Assembly (NCBI GenBank): GCA_035529715.1
Contig: DATKWF010000022.1
Location: 1-17,835, forward strand
Reading direction: 5' to 3'
DNA: 17,835 bases
DNA from: DATKWF01 sp035529715
GTDB taxonomy: Bacteria > Chloroflexota > Dehalococcoidia > Dehalococcoidales > RBG-16-60-22
The notes beneath the pieces were generated by a model. That model searched no databases. It saw only the letters and a program-made list of their open reading frames with translations, and was not told the DNA's origin. How positions within the stretch are numbered: position 1 is the stretch's first letter; each line of letters opens with the position of its first letter. Positions 6,619 to 12,958 of this stretch are shown in pieces. Made by a program: the position numbers and the translations under genes.

Positions 6619-7265
6619 GCTTTCTTCTTTATCTTCCCGGTGTAATTTCCCCGGTATTTTTTAGGGAGGAGCTCGGCGATGCGCTCCATCATGGTATCAG
6701 TTAACTCGGTAAGTTCTACCTTGGTCAGTCTATCACTTAGCGGCGGTAAATAGAAGGGATGCCCAATGTTAACCGTTACCCGGGGACGGCGAAAAAACCA
6801 GACCATACCCCGGATATTCTCCGTTCCAGTGATGCCTACCGGAAGAACCGGGACGCCGCTTCGCGAGGCAATCAGTGCCATGCCCGAGAAGGCAGGCTGC
6901 AATTGGGCATCCTTGCTTCTACGCCCCTCGGGGAAGGCAGCCAGGACCAGTCCCCGTGTCAGCAACTGGTCTGCCCATTGGAAGGCCCCCCGGTTTAGCT
7001 GTCCTTTCTTTACCGGGAAGGCACCTAATTTACGTAACAGGTAGCCCGTGAGTCGGCGGCGAAATAGCTCCTCCTTGGCCATAAACGTCACTCTGCGGCT
7101 GAGGCTGCAGCTAAGTACAGGCGGGTCAGCCAGATGAAGATGGTTAGCTGCAATCAGCAGGGGACCCCGTTCCGGGACATTATCTCTGCCCCTGACCCGC
7201 CGGTTGGTCAGGAGAAGCAGTAATATTCTTGCTATTTCTCTCGCCGCATAGTATAAGCAGGCCAC
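6615..7265 (-). CDS. plsC: 1-acyl-sn-glycerol-3-phosphate acyltransferase (PlsC family)
   Basis: The 216-residue protein is a PlsC/LPLAT acyltransferase that would acylate lysophosphatidic acid to phosphatidic acid at the membrane. Visible motifs are NHLHLAD (H42-x4-D47, the catalytic HX4D), FPEGRRS (111-117, glycerol-phosphate binding) and VPVLPVGITG (138-147). A short hydrophobic run, ARILLLLL, near the N-terminus may anchor it. It starts with GTG 7263-7265, six bases after a strong GGGAGG site. The ispH gene follows with an ATGA overlap; plsC-ispH neighbours are seen in several bacteria. The exact acyl acceptor is inferred from the family. Confidence 0.9.
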   Translation of the reverse strand: MACLYYAAREIARILLLLLTNRRVRGRDNVPERGPLLIAANHLHLADPPVLSCSLSRRVTFMAKEELFRRRLTGYLLRKLGAFPVKKGQLNRGAFQWADQLLTRGLVLAAFPEGRRSKDAQLQPAFSGMALIASRSGVPVLPVGITGTENIRGMVWFFRRPRVTVNIGHPFYLPPLSDRLTKVELTELTDTMMERIAELLPKKYRGNYTGKIKKKA

Positions 7266-7302
7266 GGCTAGCCTCCCGACAAGGAAACCAAAATACCCGT
7301 CA

Positions 7303-7332
7303 ATTATACCCTACCGCTGAAAGTTTAGACAA
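7303..7332 (-). promoter_or_regulatory. Predicted promoter of plsC-ispH
   Basis: On the minus strand a perfect TATAAT (7303-7308) lies 18 bases downstream of TTGTCT (7327-7332; four of six consensus bases). The predicted start near 7296 leaves a leader of about 30 bases with the GGGAGG site. The 142-base gap between the glycerate kinase stop codon and plsC is consistent with an independent transcription unit. Confidence 0.5.
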
Positions 7333-7407
7333 ACAGGCATGCCGGACTGAACAGAACATTATTGATTTGCCAGTACTTTTTACTGTGAATATGCCCCGGC
7401 AGTGGAG

Positions 7408-8544
7408 TTAACGCTTACCGCACAGAAACAGGCGGGTGGCACGCTCGGCAGTATCGGTGATTAATTTTTCCGCTTCTGCCATGGACTGGCTGAGGCTTAT
7501 GGGGCCAGGCGCAATGCTGAGCACAGCATCTATTCCGTGCTCATAGACTATATGGTAATCATCCAGTATCTCCCCGGCGATGGCAATAACCGGCAGGCCA
7601 AATTCCTTGGCTCTCTTGGCAACGCCGGTCGGCACCTTGCCGCACGCTGTCTGGCTATCAATCCTGCCTTCACCGGTAAAAACGAGGTCGGCATCTTTCA
7701 AGGAATCAACAAGGTTGGTTGCCTGGATGACGATATCTATGCCGGGGATTAATTCAGCCTTGAGGAAAACGATAAGCCCGGCGCCCAGTCCCCCGGCGGC
7801 TCCCGCCCCGAGTGCATCCTTTACCTTAATGCCTAGGTCTCTCTGGATAACATCAGCGTAGTGAGCCAGTGCCGCATCCAGCTGAGTGACCATTTCCGGA
7901 GTGGCACCCTTCTGGGGTCCATAAACAGCAGATGCCCCATGAGCACCGCAGAGAGGATTGCTGACATCAGAGGCGATGAGGACTTCACAGTCAGCCAGTC
8001 GGGGATCCAGATTGGTAACGTCAATATGCTCCAGATTGGTCAGTGCCGCTCCGCCAGAGGGGAGTTCGGCTCCCGTGGAATCCAGCAATCTGGCACCCAG
8101 GGCTTGGGCCATCCCGGCACCGCCATCATTGGTGGCACTCCCGCCGATACCGATAATCAGCTTCCGGCAGCCACTCTCAAGTGCGGCCAGAATCAGCTCG
8201 CCGGTACCGTAGGTAGTGGTCAATAATGGGTTGCGCTTCTCCGGCGGAACCAGGGGGAGACCAGAAGCAGATGCCATCTCAATAACCCCGGTGACCTTGT
8301 CACTCAGCAGTCCCCAGTGGGCGGAGACGCGTCCTCCCAGCGGGTCGGTTACCTCTGTGGTCATCACTTTACCCCCGGTGGCATCAACCATGGCCTGCAC
8401 CGTTCCCTCACCGCCATCAGCCATTGGCTTTAGTGTGGTCAGGGCGTCGGGGACCACACGTTTAATTCCTTTATCAATCGCCTGTGCAACCTGAAGAGCA
8501 CTGAGGTTTCCCTTGAAACCATCAGGGGCAATAACAATCTTCAC
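7408..8544 (-). CDS. glxK: Glycerate kinase (GarK/GlxK family)
   Basis: The 378-residue protein belongs to the GarK/GlxK glycerate kinase family, which phosphorylates D-glycerate with ATP, usually to 2-phosphoglycerate. It opens with MKIVIAPDGFKGNLSA and has the conserved LKPMADGGEGT (about 38-48), the glycine-rich GIGGSATNDGGAGMAQALG block, and FTGEGRIDSQT near residue 290. The length is typical. The start is GTG 8542-8544, preceded by AGAAGGAG at six bases. It lies 95 bases after the GlcF-like gene in the same direction and may belong to the same operon. That placement suggests a link between hydroxyacid oxidation and lower glycolysis, with glycerate entering as 2-phosphoglycerate. Confidence 0.92.
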   Translation of the reverse strand: MKIVIAPDGFKGNLSALQVAQAIDKGIKRVVPDALTTLKPMADGGEGTVQAMVDATGGKVMTTEVTDPLGGRVSAHWGLLSDKVTGVIEMASASGLPLVPPEKRNPLLTTTYGTGELILAALESGCRKLIIGIGGSATNDGGAGMAQALGARLLDSTGAELPSGGAALTNLEHIDVTNLDPRLADCEVLIASDVSNPLCGAHGASAVYGPQKGATPEMVTQLDAALAHYADVIQRDLGIKVKDALGAGAAGGLGAGLIVFLKAELIPGIDIVIQATNLVDSLKDADLVFTGEGRIDSQTACGKVPTGVAKRAKEFGLPVIAIAGEILDDYHIVYEHGIDAVLSIAPGPISLSQSMAEAEKLITDTAERATRLFLCGKR

Positions 8545-8587
8545 AGTTCACTCCTTCTGGATAAGTCAATTTGGAAATGAGATAACC

Positions 8588-8607
8588 TCTACCCACCACT
8601 GGGTAGA
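8588..8607 (-). terminator. Hairpin between the GlcF-like gene and glycerate kinase, possible weak terminator
   Basis: TCTACCC (8588-8594) and GGGTAGA (8601-8607) form a 7-bp stem with a 6-base loop. On the minus strand the sequence that follows is only mildly T-rich (GGTTATCTCATTT), so termination would be partial. It may attenuate read-through into the glycerate kinase gene or protect the upstream mRNA end. Confidence 0.35.
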
Positions 8608-8639
8608 AACTTTGTTCGTAATAGATTGGCTGAGTTTAC

Positions 8640-9917
8640 TCAGTGATTATCTTTGGCTGCCTGATAGGCTTCATCAAGCAGTTTAACAATCTCGTAAACA
8701 CGTACCGGAAACTTATTCTGGCTTACCCCGGAAGTAAGTTGCATAACACAGGCCGGGCAGCTTGATACCAGTATGTCGGCGCCTGTCTTTTCCACATTGC
8801 CCATTTTGCGCTGACGCACCTTCATAGACAGGTCATAATGGGTAAAGGCATAGCTTCCGGCGGCGCCACAACACATATCCGATTCAGGCAGTTCAACAAA
8901 GTCCACTCCCGGAATGCTCTTTAATATGGTGCGTGGCTGTTCTTTTATTTTCTGATAACGACCCAGATGGCACGGGTCGTGGAAGGTAACCTTTTTCTTG
9001 ATAGTGCCCAGTCCATCGGTGACCAGCCCAATATCAACCAGGAACTCACTGATATCCCTCACCTTGGCAGAGAACTCTTTGGCTTTCTCCTCCAATTCGG
9101 GGTCACCAGCGCAGAGTTTGACATAATCTTTCAAGAAAGAACTGCAACTGGCGCAGGGGGTGACAATTGCATCCACATCCAATTTTTTGGCAAGGTCAAT
9201 GTTTGTGCGGGCAAAGTTTTTGGCTGAGGCCATGTCTCCGTACCCGGTGGCGGGTAATCCGCAGCAGATAAAGTCGGGTATGGTAACATCAACCTGGTGC
9301 TTATTCAGCACCCGTATTGTAGCCGCGGCTACGTCAGGAGCAAGGTTGGGGGCATGACAGCCGACAAAGTAAGCTACCTTGGCCTTGGGCTTTTCAACCT
9401 TTTTAATCAGACTGCGGAGAGCCTCTACTCCTCCGCTGGAGGGCACTTTGGGTACTACAGCCTCGGCTTTGCCGAAATCGCCGATTAACCTGGTGATGCC
9501 GGTCTTTCTACCCAGTGTGCGCAGGCCGGTTATATCCGCCAGCCTCAGAAATCTCGTCGCTTTGTGTAAAAGGGATGGATTTGGTAGTACCTTATTGAAG
9601 AGTAGCTTTTGTATCCAGGGTTGCCCCTGCCGTTTGAGCATTTCTCCTCTGGTACCAAAGATAATGTCCGCTGTCGTCACCCCACCGGGGCAGTCGTCAA
9701 CACAGGCATTACAGGTCAGGCAGTTATACACGGGGTCTTTAATCTCACTAATATCCAGTTGTTCGTCAAGCAAGGCACCATTAATCAGAGCAATGCGTCC
9801 CCTGGCTGCCGTCCATTCTATGCCGGTGACCTTGTAGATAGGGCAATGGGCGAGGCAAAATCCACACATGTTGCACCGCTGTAAAGCTGCTTCCAGTTCT
9901 TTCGATACTGCTGTCAT
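8640..9917 (-). CDS. glcF: GlcF-like (Fe-S)-binding subunit of an FAD-linked 2-hydroxyacid oxidase
   Basis: The 425-residue protein has an N-terminal 2x[4Fe-4S] ferredoxin part (C15-C18-C21-C25-P and C66-C69-C72-C76-P). Two cysteine-rich CCG domains follow: a GCHAPN and DFICCGLP pair, then FHDPCHLGRY with DMCCGAAGSY and SCPACVMQL. This layout is that of GlcF, and of the related anaerobic glycerol-3-phosphate dehydrogenase C subunit. It would carry electrons from the FAD subunit to a quinone or another carrier. I see no membrane segment. The ATG lies 5 bases after the oxidase stop codon, and its AGGAGGTG ribosome binding site is inside the last codons of that gene, showing tight coupling. The partner argues for the GlcF reading. 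Confidence 0.9.
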   Translation of the reverse strand: MTAVSKELEAALQRCNMCGFCLAHCPIYKVTGIEWTAARGRIALINGALLDEQLDISEIKDPVYNCLTCNACVDDCPGGVTTADIIFGTRGEMLKRQGQPWIQKLLFNKVLPNPSLLHKATRFLRLADITGLRTLGRKTGITRLIGDFGKAEAVVPKVPSSGGVEALRSLIKKVEKPKAKVAYFVGCHAPNLAPDVAAATIRVLNKHQVDVTIPDFICCGLPATGYGDMASAKNFARTNIDLAKKLDVDAIVTPCASCSSFLKDYVKLCAGDPELEEKAKEFSAKVRDISEFLVDIGLVTDGLGTIKKKVTFHDPCHLGRYQKIKEQPRTILKSIPGVDFVELPESDMCCGAAGSYAFTHYDLSMKVRQRKMGNVEKTGADILVSSCPACVMQLTSGVSQNKFPVRVYEIVKLLDEAYQAAKDNH

Positions 9918-9922
9918 ATCTA

Positions 9923-12673
9923 CTATACACCTCCTATCACTCTGCCCGGGTTAAGAACGTTATTAGGGTCGAATTTTGCTCTCAGTCGTTTCATCAGTGG
10001 GTAGTCGTTTCGTTGCGGCAAGCCGTCCATACTCTTTCTGACCTGCAGAGGGGCAACTTCAACAATGAAGTAGCCTCCCAGGCCTTCCGCAGCTTTTCTC
10101 AGGTCATCCGTGATGCGGGCTACATCAGCATTACCCGCCGCAATATAGGGATAAAGGATACCGTTGCCACCGTGTGCCGTGATGCCTATTTCCACACCGT
10201 GTTTGTCACCGACTTCCTTTACTGCGGTAAACATATCCCCTAGTTTGCTGATGGGCACGGAGGCTTTACCCTGAACTGTTGATGGCTCGGCGCTTAGAGT
10301 TGCCCGGTGTACCCCGCGATAAGCGCTCAAGGCACTGGCCATCTTCTCGCCCTCCATGGTGACAATATTGCTTGCCTTGTTCTCCTTGGCGATAGTGCTG
10401 ATATCTTTCACGTGTCGGGCAACTGTCTCGCTATCTCCCTCAACATTAGCTATCAGCAATACCTCACCTTTCTCCAGGCGTGAGCCATTTTTTAAATTGC
10501 GACCAGCTATTCCGTCTATCAGTTCAATTGAACTGGGCGTCAGGACTGAATTCAGGAGACGGTCTGCTACCCGGAAGGCGTCTTCATATTTGGGGAAGGT
10601 TAGCCAGAGACTCTTATTGACTTCAGGCAGGGGGAACAGCCGCAGGACGGCTTCAGTAATAACGCCGAGGGTTCCCCCCGAACCGATGAACATCTTGCAC
10701 AGGTCCAGTCCGGCAACGTTTTTCATTGTTTTCCCGCCGGCATGGATGATGTCGCCAGTGGGGGTGACTATCGTTAACCCCAGAACCATGTCCCGGGCAG
10801 TGCCATACATAAACCTTATCGGCCCGCTGGCATTGGCGGCCAGTTCCCCACCAATAGTTGATGTCTCCATATAAAGCGGGTCAAGGGGGAAGAAGAGTTT
10901 GTGTTCAGTCATCTGCTTTTGTAATTCACCGTTAATCATACCTGCTTCTACCTTAATGGAGAGGTTACCAATGTCAAAGTCTATGACTTTATTCATATTC
11001 TTCAGGCAGAGAACCGTGTCAACTGCGGATAGATAGGGACCGACCTGTTGCCTGGAGCCACTCCCCCATGGAGCCACTGGTACCTTGAATTCATTGGCTG
11101 CCTTGATGATTTGTGATACCTGCTCGGTACTGGACGGAAAGACGACGGCATTGGGTATGAACCCATCTACCTCATATGGTGCTGTCGCCGGTTTATCCCT
11201 GAGCACATTTTCAGCCCCAACTATTTCAGCAAGTCGCTGATAGAAGGCTTCTCGTTCTTTGGGAGCGGCTTCTTCCCTCGGTTGAGGTTCGCCGGCTTCT
11301 GGTGGCAGCAGCTTTCCCGGGTTTAACTTGTTGTTCAGGTCAAAGACCTGTTTCACCTTGCGCATGGCGGCAATGTCAATCGGACTGAATAAACGGCTCA
11401 TAGCATTTAGCTTTTCAAAGCCGATTCCGTGCTCACCACTGATGGTGCCCCCCAGTGCTATGCAGACATCGAGTACCTCTTCACCGGCTTTCTTCGCCGC
11501 CGCGGCTTCTTCCGGGTTGTTCTTATCAAACATGATTAAAGGATGCAGGTTGCCATCACCGGCATGAGCTACGTTAGGTATTGTCAGGTGATACTTTTCT
11601 GAAATCTCTTTTACCTTGCGTAATGCTTCTACCATTTTATTTCGGGGTACTGTGCCGTCATTTACCAAGTAGGGGGGGCATATCCTGGCTATAGCGCCAA
11701 AAGCCCCCTTGCGACCTTTCCAGACAGCGTCCCGTTCCGCGGTAGTTTTAGGCAGGCGCAGTTCACGGACCTTGTTTTTCTGGCATATCTCTGATATTTC
11801 TTTGACCTGTCGCTCTATACTGTCGGCTACTCCGGCAACTTCAATGAGAAGCACTCCTTCAGCATCGGTCGGGTAGCCGGCCTTTACGCCCTGCTCAATA
11901 ACCTCGCACATTCCCTTGTCCATTATCTCCAGCGCCGTAGGAATAATGCCGGCGCTTATGATATCAGAAACGCTTTGACTGGCATCATCCAGGTTGTCAA
12001 AGATAGCCAGCATTGTCTGGGCAGCCTCAGATTTGGGGAGGATATGCAACACTAGCTTTGTCGCGATACCCAGTGTTCCCTCTGAGCCGACGAGCAGAGC
12101 TCTCAAATCGTAACCAGGGATATCATCAAGGTTACTGCCAAGGTCAACGATATCGCCATTGGCCAGGACAGTTTCTATTCCCAAAACATACTTTGAAGTT
12201 ACACCGTACTTCAGGCAGAGCGGGCCTCCGGCGTTTTCACCGACATTCCCGCCCATGGTGCAACTCTTCTGGCTGGCGGGGTCGGGGGGATAGATAAAGC
12301 CCAATGGTGCCAGAGCATCCTGTAAATCCAGGTTGACTACGCCTGGCTCGGCGGTAGCCCTACGGTTTACCGGGTCCACGTCCAGAATCCGGTTCATTCG
12401 GCTTAGCTCGAGGACGAGTCCGCCCTGGAGAGGTACTGTACCACCGGATAGTCCAGTGCCAGCACCACGGGGCACTATCGGTATTTGTACTCGATGTGCC
12501 GCCTTCATGACCGCTGAGACTTCAGCGGTGCTACTGGGAAAAACAATGACCTCCGGCATCTCTTTGTGTTGAGTCGCATCATAGGCATATGCCAGGAGGT
12601 CTTTCTTGGAGGATAAGATGTTCTCACGCCCGACTATCTTGGTTAGTTCTTTGATGAAGCTTTGTTCTATCAA
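9923..12673 (-). CDS. Fused double FAD-linked oxidase (GlcD-GlcE-like), glycolate/D-lactate dehydrogenase type
   Basis: One uninterrupted 916-residue frame holds two complete PCMH-type FAD-linked oxidases. Module 1 (about 1-455) has the FAD loop PRGAGTGLSGG (68-78), GGNVGENAGG (141-150), R344 in TVPR, the metal/active-site motif HAGDGNLHP (H370, H377) and GEHGIG (413-418). A proline- and glutamate-rich linker (456-474) leads to module 2 (about 475-916). It repeats the fold (VAPWGSGSR 533-541, GGELAANASGP 608-618, FDPNNVLNPGR 901-911) but lacks the equivalents of R344, H377 and EHG. Module 1 is therefore probably catalytic, and module 2 resembles the GlcE FAD subunit. The start is TTG 12671-12673, with GAGGAGGG seven bases upstream. 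The substrate (glycolate, D-lactate or another 2-hydroxyacid) is not determined. Confidence 0.9.
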   Translation of the reverse strand: MIEQSFIKELTKIVGRENILSSKKDLLAYAYDATQHKEMPEVIVFPSSTAEVSAVMKAAHRVQIPIVPRGAGTGLSGGTVPLQGGLVLELSRMNRILDVDPVNRRATAEPGVVNLDLQDALAPLGFIYPPDPASQKSCTMGGNVGENAGGPLCLKYGVTSKYVLGIETVLANGDIVDLGSNLDDIPGYDLRALLVGSEGTLGIATKLVLHILPKSEAAQTMLAIFDNLDDASQSVSDIISAGIIPTALEIMDKGMCEVIEQGVKAGYPTDAEGVLLIEVAGVADSIERQVKEISEICQKNKVRELRLPKTTAERDAVWKGRKGAFGAIARICPPYLVNDGTVPRNKMVEALRKVKEISEKYHLTIPNVAHAGDGNLHPLIMFDKNNPEEAAAAKKAGEEVLDVCIALGGTISGEHGIGFEKLNAMSRLFSPIDIAAMRKVKQVFDLNNKLNPGKLLPPEAGEPQPREEAAPKEREAFYQRLAEIVGAENVLRDKPATAPYEVDGFIPNAVVFPSSTEQVSQIIKAANEFKVPVAPWGSGSRQQVGPYLSAVDTVLCLKNMNKVIDFDIGNLSIKVEAGMINGELQKQMTEHKLFFPLDPLYMETSTIGGELAANASGPIRFMYGTARDMVLGLTIVTPTGDIIHAGGKTMKNVAGLDLCKMFIGSGGTLGVITEAVLRLFPLPEVNKSLWLTFPKYEDAFRVADRLLNSVLTPSSIELIDGIAGRNLKNGSRLEKGEVLLIANVEGDSETVARHVKDISTIAKENKASNIVTMEGEKMASALSAYRGVHRATLSAEPSTVQGKASVPISKLGDMFTAVKEVGDKHGVEIGITAHGGNGILYPYIAAGNADVARITDDLRKAAEGLGGYFIVEVAPLQVRKSMDGLPQRNDYPLMKRLRAKFDPNNVLNPGRVIGGV

Positions 12674-12809
12674 ATTCTGTCCCTCCTCATTTACAAACTC
12701 CAGACTTTACCTCATGGAATGGTTCGTATCATCGAGGTTCGCCCGCTTCGGGGCTTATCCTAGCTTAATAATATGCTATCAGCTTTGTTAACGTTTTTAT
12801 CCAATCAAG
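12674..12809 (-). other. Untranslated leader of the double oxidase gene
   Basis: The predicted promoter puts transcription start near 12803, giving a leader of about 130 bases, long for this window. On the minus strand ACCTC (12734-12738 complement) can pair with GAGGT (12709-12713 complement), and a GC-rich stretch near 12750 could form a 4-5 bp stem. I recognise no known riboswitch or T-box motif. Apart from the ribosome binding site just before the TTG I see nothing else. Confidence 0.35.
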
Positions 12810-12838
12810 AGTATAGCAGCGAGTTTATATTTTATCAA
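12810..12838 (-). promoter_or_regulatory. Predicted promoter of the oxidase-glcF(-glycerate kinase) unit
   Basis: On the minus strand TTGATA (12833-12838), a 17-base spacer and TATACT (12810-12815) make a near-consensus housekeeping promoter, each box matching five of six positions. The same TATACT -10 box occurs at the AsnC-domain and PPDK promoters. Confidence 0.6.
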
Positions 12839-12860
12839 GCCTGTGGAGAATAATTTTTAA

Positions 12861-12896
12861 TTTTGAAGGCACAAATGGTACTGCATTTCCTCAAAA
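12861..12896. other. Imperfect hairpin downstream of PPDK
   Basis: TTTTGA (12861-12866) pairs with TCAAAA (12891-12896), GG (12868-12869) with CC (12889-12890), and AAATG (12873-12877) with CATTT (12884-12888), around a 6-base loop with small bulges. It lies between the PPDK stop codon and the next promoter. It could be part of the PPDK transcript end, though no T-run follows on the minus strand. Confidence 0.35.
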
Positions 12897-12907
12897 CTCT
12901 ATATTTT

Positions 12908-12924
12908 GGGGGCGTAAAGCCCCC
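12908..12924 (-). terminator. GC-rich hairpin downstream of PPDK, possible terminator
   Basis: GGGGGC (12908-12913) and GCCCCC (12919-12924) form a six-GC-pair stem with a 5-base loop, 34 bases after the PPDK stop codon. In the direction of PPDK transcription it is followed by AAAATATAG rather than a T-run. It is therefore not a textbook intrinsic terminator, but position and strength suggest a role in 3'-end formation or stability. Confidence 0.45.
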
Positions 12925-12958
12925 TCAGTCTACCCTTTATAAGCAACTCCTGTAGAAG

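Noticed and set aside
12700..12722. Minus-strand GAGGTAAAGTCTGGAG, reminiscent of the RNase P RNA core GAGGAAAGTCCGGGC
   Set aside because: It has an extra base and mismatches in an otherwise invariant motif, and the space before the coding start is far too small for an RNase P RNA.
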